Shown in pieces: positions 53,036 through 63,419 of a DNA stretch of 64,000 nt. The notes beneath the pieces are model-generated. The model saw only the letters and a list, made by a program, of their open reading frames with translations. It was not told where the DNA came from and did no database searches. The stretch spans positions 62,001 through 126,000 of the forward strand of contig JACEEZ010007177.1 of NCBI GenBank assembly GCA_016584305.1. The letters are read 5' to 3'. The stretch's first letter is position 1. Each line of letters starts with the position of its first letter. The position numbers were made by a program, and so were the translations under genes. The stretch comes from Chionoecetes opilio (Eukaryota; Arthropoda; Malacostraca; Decapoda; Majidae).

Positions 53036-53458
53036 TATCTTCTTCTTATGGCCAACAAGCTTGGGGACATGGTGGAAACCTGGGTTTTTGGGTGGGGGAG
53101 CACACACATAAGGGAAATATGCCCCCCCCAAAAAAATCCTTAGACTAGGGAAATTTTCCTAGTTCATGGACTTTATCGGGGAAATATTTCCCTTATATGT
53201 GTGCTCCCCCACAAATGGAGCACACTATAAGGGAAATATGGCTCCCCACAAAAAATCCCCTAAACTAGGGAAATTTCCCTAGTACATAGACTTAATCGGG
53301 GTAATATTTCCCCGATAAAGTTCATGAACTAGGGAATATCCCTAGTTTAGGGATTTTTGTGGGGGTCCATATTTCCCTTTATGTGTGTGCTCCCCCACCC
53401 AAAAACCCCGGTTTCCCACCATGTCCCCAAGCTTGTTGGCTATAAGAAGAAGATAGAG
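53036..53458. repeat. Long palindrome in family F element
   Basis: Left arm CTTCTTCTTATGGCCAACAA through GGGTGGGGGAGCACACACAT is matched inverted by ATGTGTGTGCTCCCCCACCC through TTGTTGGCTATAAGAAGAAG. Inner arms repeat CTAGGGAAAT...AGGGAAATAT words. Centre near 53,245. Confidence 0.9.
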
Positions 53459-54693
53459 GGTGGAGCCTTTGTTCTTAAGATTTACCCCTAACCTTAACCA
53501 CAAAGTATATCTAACCTAACATTATAGGTTTCATTAAAACCTATAAGACTCTGACAAATCTTTCCCGGCCAAGTTTTAGTGCTTTGAAAATGGTACCATA
53601 AGTGCTTTGGTACCTTTAGTGCTTTGGAAATGGTACCATAATATTCGGTGATAATTCTTTTCTTTTTTTAAACTGGGTTTGCGCAAAATAAAACTATCTC
53701 CGGTAATAATGGGCGAGAGTTTCGCGGTCGTTTACAGAGACACCGACTATTTTTTCTTGGCCTACAATAGGTGCTTGCTCTAATGGAGATAGTTTTATTT
53801 TGCGCAAAAAAAAAAAAAAAAAAATAATGAAAAAAATTGAAACTTAACCTAACCTTATAGGTTTTAATGAAACCTAACCTAACTGTAAGGGTTTTAATGA
53901 AACCTAACCTAACCTTAACCACAAAGTATACATTTTTTTAATCTTTTTTTTATGGGTTTCCGCAAAATAAAACTCTTCATTAGAACAAGCACCTATTGTA
54001 GGCCAAGAAAAAATAGTCGGTGTCTCTGAAAACGAGCGCGAAACTCTCATCCATTATAACGCTATCTCCATTAGAAAAAGCACCTATTGTAGGCCAGGAA
54101 AAAATAGTCGGTGTCTTTGAAAACGACCGCGAAGTCCTTGTCCATTATAACCGGTAGTCCTTGACGTATCTCTCGCTATGGAAGGCGGCGCGGCGATCAT
54201 GTGGTTGGCGATGGCCTGTCAGGCATCTGCCTTGCTCTTCGCCGATCATCTCGGCATGGAAAATTCCCCTCGCAGGACATAGGACATTTTTCCTTGCTTG
54301 AAAGAGGTGGCCAAGGATGAAAGTCTTGTCCTGAAAAATATTATCTTTTCTCGTCGATAGAGCGAAGACAATGTCAATGTTTGTGTCTTTTGAACGGAAT
54401 GTTGCATATCTGGTACAATTATTCTTATAGATGAATTCATTCGTTGTAGTCTTCAGCAATTATCATAGAAATATTAATCTTGTGTTTTTCGATATTTTTA
54501 TACCTTTCTGATGACTCTTAGTAGTGATATTTCATGAAATCCAAATTGGACTCTTGCTAAATGTAGCGCTCAGCGCTTCGTCCTAAGCCGCCGTCTTAGG
54601 ACGCGTCTTAGACTTTCCTCGAACCTTAGGACGCAGGGTTAGGACGAATCCTAGGGCGAATCCTAAATCTTTATAAGTATGGGCCCTGGACTA

Positions 54694-55372
54694 CAGTACC
54701 GGCATCTTTGTTTACATCTCGGAGCAGCCGACGCCACACAAGACTTGTACGAACTACACATTGCAGTGAAATAAAGAGAAATTACTAATCTTGGGTGGTG
54801 GTCAAGAGATGTTGTAGCATCTGTCTGTGATATGTTTAGGGAAAATAAGTGTTGTATATAGGGAATATAGCTGTATCATTTTGTATAGTAATAGTAATAT
54901 GGTGTAGATAAGAGAACAAATAAAGATGAGAGGAGGAAAATAAAGTGTTTGGTAGAGTAGGGTAGGATAAATAAATAGGTTTTTACTCTCTATATATACA
55001 AGACACGTGCATGATATGGTACATGCGTTTTATTTAGATTTTTTTACGTATGATTTAGATATATAGTTAAGTTTTGAGTTGTTGATGAGAAGTTATGACG
55101 GAAAGTGTTGATAAAAACAGATATTTAATAGGCTGCGTGTGTGTTTATTATAGAAACGGGTATAATATGATACATATATGTGTTATTTTTACTTGATTTA
55201 GGAATACAAGTAAGGTTTTGAGTGGTTTATTTACGGTTATCAAGGGAAATGTGAGGAGGACAGGACATTTCATAAATGCCAGTAGAAGTAGAGTACCGTA
55301 GATAACAGTGAAGTCGCCACCTGCAGTGATGTCGCCAGGCGCAACATATATTACGAATTCTTATAGTTACTA
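54694..55372. other. Right flank of element T; dispersed repeat at 55.02-55.30 kb
   Basis: No supported gene. 55,060-55,160 repeats 18,195-18,300. It ends at an N (55,373). Confidence 0.5.
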
Positions 55373-55373
55373 C
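55373..55373. other. Single N, assembly joint
   Basis: The only ambiguous base in the window. Sequence quality drops right after it: homopolymers vary and duplicated elements show many indels relative to their clean copies. This points to gap filling with an uncorrected read. Confidence 0.85.
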
Positions 55374-55699
55374 ANTTCCTTGCTTTTGGAAAAAAAACAA
55401 CCCCCAATAGGTAAGGTGAAAAATTTAAACCGTATGAGGGGAAAGGAGTTTTAGGTGTGGGTTCAATAGTACCCACTCACTCGGTGGGCAAACGGAAACA
55501 CGAACGACCCGTTCTGTTAGCCATTCCCAAGGGATTTGGGGAACTCGGGGGAAATCTCGTCAAAAACAAACCAAGAATCTGTAACGGTGGAACAATCGTC
55601 GACATCGAAGTTTGGAAAATATGCGTTTAGCCAATATCGTATTGACCAAATTTCTGACCTTTTGGGGGGGCTGCCCCCTAAAACCCCCCTTGGTTTTTT

Positions 55700-57135
55700 T
55701 TTCTTTTCCGACGGTTTTATAGGGGGTAAAAAAATTTTGGGTTTAAAATTTTGGAAGAACCCTTTCACCCCTATCTTTTTTTTCTTCCCCTATAGCCAAC
55801 AAGCCGGGGGAATGGGGGGGAAACGGGGATTTTGGTGGAGGAAGCAAAATAAGTGATTTTGGCTCAAAAAAAAAATCATTAAAGTATAATATGAAAATTA
55901 ACCTAACCAAACCCTTTAACCACAAAGAACCCAAACCCTTAAAAACCCTTTAACCCACAAAAATACCTAACCGAACCAACCCCTAACCTTAACCACAAAG
56001 TTACCAAACCCTTAACCACAAATAACCTAACCAAACCTCGGGGATGTCAATTTTCGGGATTCGCGGTTTTCCGAGTATTTTTTTGCCAGCGGGTATTTCT
56101 GTGAAGTGTGATTGGGTACTTTTTTTGGGGGGGGACATAGGCCTAGCCCACAGCCAACCTGACCCTGGCCACTGATCCAGCAAAGCCCAAAACACATTTT
56201 TTGGCGCCTAGCGGGGAATTTAATACTAGGCGCCGATATTCCGACCCACGCTACAAGTTTGCTCAGGAGGCAGTATGTTGGGGGGTGGAATACAGCACCC
56301 CACAGCAGTATTTTGGGGGGTGGTTTACAGCAGCCACAGCCAGGTGAGATAGCTCGGTGATCTAGGGGTTGGTATCGTTTGGCACACTGCCTCACTGGCA
56401 ATTTTGCAGGGCCCCAGGCCTGGAGAGTTCAATGCAGGGGGCACAGCAGGAGGCAAGCCAGATTGGCCAGAGGGGATATACTCAATATAGTTGCCAGAGA
56501 TATATACAAAACCCAAAATTGTGGACACAAAAAACAGAAAAATTTAGACAAAATATTATAGTATAACCAAGGACCTCTCAGAAGTCTCAGAGCATAAAAA
56601 TTTACAAAAAATCTCGGGGGCTTACAGCGCCCCCGAACCCCCAGGGGGGGGTTTCCCCTCTCGGGGTTCGGATGATTTTGGTCGCCCTATTTTTTTATTT
56701 CGAGTTTTTTTTTCTTTTTTGTGAACCCCTGAACCCAAACCCCTAACCTTAACCACAAAATATACCAAACCCTAACCAAAACCTAACCAAAACCACAATG
56801 ATACCAAACCCAACCTAACCTAACCTTAACCCACAAAGTATACCTAACCAACCCTAACCTTAACCACAAAGTTACCAAAACCTTAACCAAAAATAAAAAC
56901 CTAACCTAACCTAACCTAACCTAACCTAACCTTACCACAAAGTATACCAAAACCTAACTGGATTAGAATTTTTTGAGGCACCCCATATTTCATAGGGGCC
57001 GGTGGGTTAACCAAGGCTGAGGCACGCGGGAAAACCTTTACAGATGGAAGTACAATAAGCATAAAAATACAGTGCGGGAGTCTTTTCAGTAAAAAGCCGG
57101 AAAAGGATGAGTTCCAAAGTATTCCAAAATTTCCA
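55700..57135. mobile_element. TIR-like element with CCTTAACCACAAAGTATA array (copy 1)
   Basis: The left side TTTTGGAAGAACCCTTTCACC is approximately inverted at the right (GAGTTCCAAAGTATTCCAAAA). Blocks at 55,780-55,880 and 56,940-57,100 recur at 60,440-60,550 and 60,950-61,090. Between are telomere-like and ACCTTAACCACAAAG repeats. Sequence errors prevent exact limits. Confidence 0.55.
56720..56960. repeat. CCTAACCTTAACCACAAAGTATA array
   Basis: Repeats of about 20-25 bp plus a pure (CCTAA) run at 56,892-56,930. The motif is the arthropod telomere word, but the array is internal and degenerate. Confidence 0.8.
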
Positions 57136-57396
57136 TCTATCCTTATGATGAGAAAGGGAAAATTTCGGGTTTCGGTTAAAAGGACGAGATTTTCACGTTC
57201 TTTTTCACAGACACCAACTATTTTTTTTGGCCTAAATAGGTTTTGTTTAAGGGTGCTATTTTTATTTGCGAAAACCCAAAAAAAAAAAAAAAATAAATTA
57301 TATATATATTTTTTGTGGTTCGGGTTTTAGGTTGGTTTTTTTAAAAAAACATATAAGGTTAGGTTAGGTTTCATTAAAACAAAAGGTTGGGTTAGG

Positions 57397-57399
57397 TTT

Positions 57400-57460
<61 letters not shown>
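57397..57460. repeat. Poly-T run
   Basis: About 60 T in low-quality sequence; its true length is unreliable. Confidence 0.8.
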
Positions 57461-59214
57461 GTTTTGCGAAAAATAAAAACAAGACCATTAGAACAAGCAC
57501 CTAGGTGGGCCAAGAAAAAATAGTGGTTGCTCTGAAAAAACGACGGAAAAAGTCGTCCATTTCCCCAGGATTTTATAACTCCCCGATCGTGTATGGTTTA
57601 AACTGCACTATATCGAAATTTTTGACGGCATTTTCCACCTGTAATAGAAAAAAGGGAAAAATAAAGGAAGTTCGGTTTTTTTGTAGAGAAGAATTCTTTT
57701 ATTAGAACCACATTTTTTTGCTTTCCTAATAAAATGTAAAAACTGCAGTTGTACGTACATGAACATTTTTTACCAACCTAACCTAATTGTTAAGCTATTA
57801 CTGATTAATCCTGAATGCAGAAAACACGGGTAGAAGGGATTAAATAATGTAACGGAAAAGTTTTCCCCCCTTTTTCTCTTTTTTAAACCATGTTACACTC
57901 CAGGGCCCATATTAAAAGATTTGGATTCGCTTTAGACTCGCTCGAGTCTTAAATAGGCGGCCGGCGTCCCAAATAATTTCGAGGCACCTAAATCGCTAAG
58001 ACTGTCCAATTTTTGGGGGGTTTTGGCTAGGACAGGGTGTGAGGGTCCTAGCGAGCAGGGCGGCGATAAAGTAATATCAAGCAACACGAAAAATACGGCG
58101 ATCAGTGCAGACAAGTCACGAGTGTGTTATTCACTTTTTTGAGGAGTATTTTCCCCTGCCTTGATATCATGATCGGATACAGTTTGAAGTGCACCCCACC
58201 AAAAGTTGAGAAAAAGGTATATTTTGAAAATAAAAGCGATTTAGAGTAGGCTACAAAAAAAAAAAATTAAAAATGAATAAGTCGTGATTTATTAAGCCAG
58301 GGAACAATATCCATATAATTATTTCTTTTCCCCCATCCCGTAGTTTTGTAATTTTTTTTTTGTTTTTGATATATCTGTAATATACAAACCCCCAACTCAA
58401 CCCAATTTAAAGTTTTGGTTTTGAAAGAACAGATTCTGGTAGTATATGTATCAGCATTATTTTTCAATTGCGCCAGGGGAAATTTGGGGTTAAAAGACTC
58501 AAAATGAAGAAATCTACATATGAAACGGGTTTAAAATTTGTCGGCTCAGGATGACCTAAACCAAACGGTAAATTCCGCAGGAGTGGGGGGTTTGCCAACC
58601 ACCCGGATAATGCGCCCCCTAAATTAGTTTTTTTTAACCAAATAATCAACAAAAACCAAACCAAATTACCCAAAGCTTAACATAAAAAAAAACCCAAACC
58701 CTAACAAAAACCTAAACTAACCTCCCAAAAAAAGTAACAAACTCAGCAATTTTGGAATAATGGACGATGATTTCGGGGGTCGTTTCAGAGACACCGATAT
58801 TTTTCCGGTTTCAATAGGTGCATTTCTAAGGAGAATTTTTTTTTGCGAAACCCCAAATTTAAAAAAAAAAAAAAAAAAACATCACAAATTTTATGGTCCC
58901 GTTTCCATTAAAACAGATCTCCATCAGAAAAAGCATTTAAAAATTTGGGGGGGGAAATTAGTCGGGTTTATAGGTTTTAATAAAAACCTAACCAATTTTA
59001 GGTTTTAATAAAAACCAAACCAAACCGGAAAAAATTTAAAAAAACAAGGTCTCCACGTTAAGTGACACAAATTTTGGCTCTAGTTTTATATACTGTTTTT
59101 AAGAAATCTTTTTAAATTTTTTAATGAGTCCCGATCCTTATTTTGTTACAGGGCCGATATTAAATTTCGCGATCCAATTTATTTTATTTATTTTTTGGTT
59201 CGGGTCCCTGAAGA

Positions 59215-59336
59215 GCCCGTAGAAGACCCAAGCCGAAACCCCGTGTGACGAACGCGATATTTTTTCCACCCCAGGGGGATCTTTTGGTAGCAAAATACCA
59301 AAAGAGCCGGAAAAAATGGTGTGACACGGGCCCTTT
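59215..59336. mobile_element. Short hairpin MITE (copy 3)
   Basis: Low-quality version of the unit at 52,787. The ATCTTTTGGTAGCAAAATAC core and CCAAAAG arm are preserved. Confidence 0.75.
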
Positions 59337-60409
59337 TGGTTAGGTTAGGGCAGGCAGGTCAGGTCAGGTTAGGTTAGGTTTTGGTTAGGTTAGTGAAACA
59401 CAAGGGGGCCCAAGAGGGGGCTAGTTAGGCTGTAGAGTTTATTTTTAGAAAAAAGGTCAATCTCCCATCTTCTTTTTATGGCCCCAAGCTTGGGGAAAGG
59501 TGGAAACCTGGGTTTTTGGGTGGGGGAGCACACACAAAGGGAAAAAAATGGCCCCCCCAAAAAAAAAAAAAACCTTAAAAAAGGTAAATTTTCCTGTTTT
59601 GGACTTTTTGGGGAAATATTTCCCTATATGGGTGCTCCCCCAAAAAGGAGACATCATAAGGGAAATATGGCCCACACAAAAAATCCCCAAAAATAGGGAA
59701 ATTTCCCTAGTATAGAATTTTCGGGGTAATATTTCCCCCTAAAGTTCATGAACTAGGGAATATCCCAGTTTTGGATTTTTTTTGGGGGGGCCCAATTTCC
59801 CTTTTTGTGGTCCCCCCACCCAAAAACCCCGGTTTCCCCCCCAGTCCCCAAGGTGTTGGCATAAGAAGAAAAGATAGAGGGTGGGCCTTTGTTCTTAAGA
59901 TTTCCCAACCTTTAAACCCCAAAGTATTCTAACCAACATTTTAGGTTTTATTAAAAAACCTATAAGACTCTGACAAATCTTTTTCCCGGCCAATTTTATG
60001 CTTTTTCTGATGGAGATAGGTTTTTAAGGAAATGGACCATAAATTCGGTGATAATTTTTTTTTGTTTTTAAAAGGGTTTGCGCAAAAAAAACTATCCCCC
60101 GGTAATAATGGGCGAGGTTTTTTCGGTCGTTTTTCAGAGACACCGACTTTTTTCTTGGCTACAATAGGTGCTTTCTCAATGGAGATAGTTATTTTGGCAA
60201 AAAAAAAAAAAAAAAAAAATAATGAAAAAAAATTTAAAATTAACCCAAACCTTATGGTTTTAAAGAAACCTAACCCCAACTGTAAGGGTTTTAATGAAAC
60301 CTAAACCTAACCATATAGGTTTTAATGAAACCAACCAACCTTAACACAAAATTAACATTTTTTCTTTTTTTTATGGGTTTGCGCAAAATAAAACTTTTTC
60401 GTTGAACAA

Positions 60410-61117
60410 GGAACGGTAAAAACTTTGGAAGAAATCCTTTACCCCCCACTTTTTTTCTTTCCCCCCATAGCCAAAAAGCCCGGGGAATGGCGGGTTTTTT
60501 TTTTTGGGGGAAGCAAAAATAAGTGATTTAGGGGCCCCCCCAAAATCATCAAAATCATATAGTAAAAAACTAACCAACCAACCTTAACCACAAAGTAACC
60601 CAACCTAACTAACCTAACCTTAACCACAAAATAACCTACCCAAAAAAATAACCCTTAAACCCCAAAAGTATCCCCAAAAAACCCAACTTAACCTTAACCA
60701 CAAAGATACCTAACCTAACCTAACCACAAAGGTTTCCAAAACCTAACCCAACCTTTAAAACCCAAAAGTATACCTAACCCAAACCCTTTAAACCCAAAGT
60801 ATACCAACTAACCAACCTTTAACCCCAAAGTGTACCTAACCTAACCTAACCTTTAACCACAAAGTATACCTAACCCAACCTAAACCTAACCAAAAGTTAC
60901 CAACCAAAACCCACCTTAACCCCAAAGTATTCCAACCTAACCCAACCTAACTGGGTTAGAATTTTTTGAGGACCCATATTTCCAAAGCGGCCGGTGGGTT
61001 AACCAAGGCTGAGCGCAGCTGGAACCTTTACAGATTGAAGTACAAAAGCTAAAACAGTGCGGGTTGTTTATTTTAGTCAAAAAAAGGGGGGAAGGGGAGT
61101 CCAAAGATTTTAAAACA
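60410..61117. mobile_element. Insertion in family F copy 2 (relative of 55.7-57.1 kb)
   Basis: Absent from copy 1, where GAACAAGCACCTATTGTAGG is continuous. Ends ACGGTAAAAACTTTGGAAG and, inverted, TTTTAAAATCTTTGGACTCC suggest short inverted repeats. Centre is a CCTTAACCACAAAGTATACC array (60,580-60,955). Confidence 0.65.
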
Positions 61118-61867
61118 CCTATTGAGGCCCAAAAAAAAATAGCGGGGTCTTGAAAACGAACCCCCGAAACTTCGTCCATTTTAACCCATTTCCATTAGAA
61201 AAAGAACTTTGTGGCCCGGGAAAAAAAAAAGCGGTGTCTTTTAAAAAAAGACCCCGAAGTCCCGTCCATTGTAACCCGGGAGCCTTTTACGTATCTCTCG
61301 CTAGGAAGGCGGCGCGGCGATATTTGGGTTTGGGGTGGCCCCGTAGGCATGCCTTTTTCTCTTTGCCCCATCTTCGGGGAGGAAAATTCCCTGCAGGACA
61401 TGGGGCATTTTTTCCTTTCTTGAAAGAGCTGGCCCAAAGGATGAAAGTCTTGTCCCTGAAAAATATTACTTTTTTCGTCGCTAGAGCGAGACCCAAAGTC
61501 AATGTTGTTTTCTTTGAACGGAAAGTTGCAATCTGGTACAATTTTTTTATAGATGAATTTATTCGTTTTAGTCTTCAGCAATTTTCATAGAAAAATAATC
61601 TTTTGGTTTTTGATTTTATACCTTTTGTGACTTAGTAGGGTATTTAGAAACCAAAATTGGACTCTTGAAGTAGCGCTCAGGCTTCGTCCCAAAACCGCCC
61701 TTTTTAGGACGCGTTTTGATTTCCGAACCTTAGGACGCAGGGGTTTGGACAATCCTAAATCTTTTAAGATGGGCCCAGGGTCCATCTTTTAATATCCTTT
61801 TTGTGTCCGCCTTTTTTAAACCGGCTGAGACTTTACAAAATACCCCGCTGTGATACTTTAGTCTTAT

Positions 61868-62098
61868 GGTCGGCCATCATGGTGTTTTTTTTTTACAGCA
61901 GACGAGAAGCTCCTGGTCGCTTCCCCCCCCCGGGCTGTAGTGCGCAGCGCAGTTCTCCCCCCCATGGTCCCAAGGGGTTTGGGCCGGGATGTGGGCGGCG
62001 GACGGGCGGGGGTGAAAACCCTTTAGACGCCCCGCAAAAAAAAAAGGGGATGCCCGGGACTAGGGCCAGTCAACCGGGCCAGAGCGGCGCGAAAATAC
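61868..62098. repeat. GC-rich repeat, relative of 34.75-34.98 kb
   Basis: CTGTAGTGCGCAGCGCAG, CCCGGGACTAG and GGGCCAGAGCGGCGCGAAAA follow the order of the other copy. Low quality. The long plus-strand open frame starting at 61,801 crosses this block and the minisatellite and is not a gene. Confidence 0.6.
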
Positions 62099-62194
62099 GT
62101 AATATTTCCCCCCAACCTCTGCCAATCAGAGGCCCCGCACGTACAAGGAAACCAATCAGAAGCCCCACACGTAGACCACAAAGTAGCATCATTG

Positions 62195-62492
62195 AACACA
62201 CATACGTACACACACACACTATTGGCCGTTGGTCAAAACACACAAACACACGCACACACTATTGGCCGTTGGTCAAACACACAAACACACGCACACACTA
62301 TTGGCCGTTGGTCAAACACAAACACACGCACACACTATTGGCCGTTGGTCAAACACACAAAACACACGCACACACTATGGCCGTTGGTCAAACACACAAA
62401 CGCACGCACACACTATTGGCCGTTGGTCAAAACACAAAACACACGCACACACTATTGCGTTGGTCAAACACACAAACACACGCACACACACA
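62195..62492. repeat. 38-bp minisatellite, about 8 copies
   Basis: Head-to-tail units of ACTATTGGCCGTTGGTCAAA followed by CACACAAACACACGCACAC. Units differ by one or two A or T, so open frames shift but survive. The encoded His/Thr repeats are not evidence of a protein. Confidence 0.95.
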
Positions 62493-62683
62493 GTTCACTC
62501 AGACATGCATCCAAACCGTCACCTCACTTACTCCACCCTCGACCCACACTCCACCTCTGGATCCACCCAACACACTTGAGTCCCACAACCTCCACGCTGT
62601 CCACACAAACCACCCGCTAAATCCACATCATAACAATATATATTAGGTGCTGTAATAGATCAAGTCCTGGAACTGTAGGAATA

Positions 62684-63414
62684 CAGGGAAGTCCCAAAGA
62701 TACGACAGTTAGGTTCCACCTGGCATACTCGTAAGGCGAAATCTCGTAGAGCGAAATACATAACTAATGGTAAAATATAGGTTTGGTTCCAGGACCCCAT
62801 CAAAGACATGTTTTACAAGCTAAAATAAACTGTAGCGGTCCCATGGTTGGGGCCGCACACCTGGCTAATTACACCTAAAGGTCAGGCCGCACAACTGGCT
62901 AATTACCCTTCAGGTCACGCCTTGCTTGGGGTGACCTGACTGGAGTCAACCAAAACCCCCCTTTGTCCAGCCCGGGAGTCCTGTATTCAGTCAGTTACCT
63001 CCCAACCACTACAGTGAGAGGAAAACCACTCCTCCTCTAAATGTGGTGGTAGGTAGGAAAACTCCCAGAAGCTGGTCTAGGAAGGCAGGGCGGGAACCCA
63101 GCAACGGAGGTGCGGGAGGAATTTGGGTAAAGAGTGAGTCAGGTCCACGCCAGATGTTGGCTTGACCTTTAGGGGTAATTAGCCAGGTGTGCGGCCCCAA
63201 GTTGGGGCCACCACAACATCATCATACAGCCCAGGACAGCCCAGATGCATACGTGGTAGGTGGCAGCATTTTGAACTTGGTAATTTTACTCACCCAGTTT
63301 GGAATGTCGTAGCATTGGATTTTCGATCTCGTATATTGAAAATAGACCCTAATTTACTCAGCTCGTATCATTGATTTCTCGTATACCGAATGCTCGTATA
63401 ACGGAACTTCCCTG
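62684..63414. mobile_element. pogo-like MITE with TA duplication and nested foldback
   Basis: Left end CAGGGAAGTCCCAAAGATAC and, inverted, right end CAGGGAAGTTCCGTTATACG. TA outside both (62,682-62,683 and 63,415-63,416). Subterminal TCGTAT/ATACGA words occur on both sides. A separate foldback unit (62,847-63,200) is nested within. No transposase. Confidence 0.85.
62847..63200. mobile_element. Foldback element nested in pogo-like MITE
   Basis: Left TTGGGGCCGCACACCTGGCTAATTAC...CTAAAGGTCA faces right TGACCTTTAGGGGTAATTAG...GTGTGCGGCCCCAA. Arms of about 37 bp are nearly perfect. A tandem second left arm (CAGGCCGCACAACTGGCTAATTACCC) follows the first. Confidence 0.85.
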
Positions 63415-63419
63415 TAGTT

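Larger units (their letters stand above)
51240..54684. mobile_element. 3.45-kb foldback-type TIR element (family F, copy 1), 5-bp TSD
   Basis: Perfect 28-bp ends GCCCATACTTATAAAGATTT (continuing AGGATTCG), flanked by CCTGG at 51,235-51,239 and 54,685-54,689. The other end of element T shows the empty site TTCCTGGAC. Both subterminal regions have clustered TCCTAA/TTAGGA words (51,250-51,430 and 54,590-54,675). The interior folds back: 52,300-52,400 answers 53,985-54,150, and 53,036-53,458 is a long palindrome. It carries AACCTAAC arrays and a hairpin MITE, and encodes no transposase. A second copy lies at 57,905-61,774. Confidence 0.93.
41816..54691 (-). mobile_element. Large TIR transposon (element T) with PIN/FEN1-like gene, hit by four insertions
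   Basis: The ends are GTCCAGGAACATTA... at 41,816 and its inverse ...TAATGTTCCTGGAC, completed at 54,691. TA lies outside both (41,814-41,815 and 54,692-54,693). The terminal inverted repeats are about 550 bp: 41,816-42,369 matches the inverse of 47,395-47,479 plus 50,841-51,239 plus 54,690-54,691. The gaps are a LINE and a foldback element. Between the repeats runs one decayed minus-strand gene, further cut by a Helitron and a 1.5-kb TIR element. Without the insertions the unit would be about 3-3.8 kb. The superfamily is not one I can name. TA duplication recalls Tc1/mariner, but the protein does not. Confidence 0.85.
57905..61774. mobile_element. Family F element, copy 2, with own 5-bp TSD
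   Basis: Ends GCCCATATTAAAAG and ...TTTTAAGATGGGC, flanked by CCAGG on both sides (57,900-57,904 and 61,775-61,779). The flanks differ from those of copy 1, so it is a separate insertion and not a duplicated assembly piece. Internal order follows copy 1 (TAGCGAGCAGGGCGGCG, hairpin MITE at 59,215-59,336, long palindrome at 59,460-59,880). One extra block of about 710 bp (60,410-61,117) interrupts the GAACAAGCACCTATTG-equivalent sequence. Indels in homopolymers are everywhere. Confidence 0.85.

Noticed and set aside
56890..56935. Telomere or subtelomere (CCTAA)n
   Set aside because: Only a few units, internal, degenerate and embedded in transposon sequence. Similar short runs occur throughout the window.
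57905..61774. Assembly duplication of 51,240-54,684
   Set aside because: The flanks and the 5-bp duplications differ (CCAGG versus CCTGG) and the second copy has an extra insertion, so it is an independent element copy despite poor base quality.
62195..62492. CRISPR-like array
   Set aside because: Units of about 38 bp are directly tandem with no unique spacers, in an animal genome. It is a minisatellite.
61801..62646. 281-codon open frame on the plus strand
   Set aside because: It runs through low-quality GC-rich repeat and then the 38-bp minisatellite. Its length comes from stop-free repeat units, with no domain and unreliable bases.
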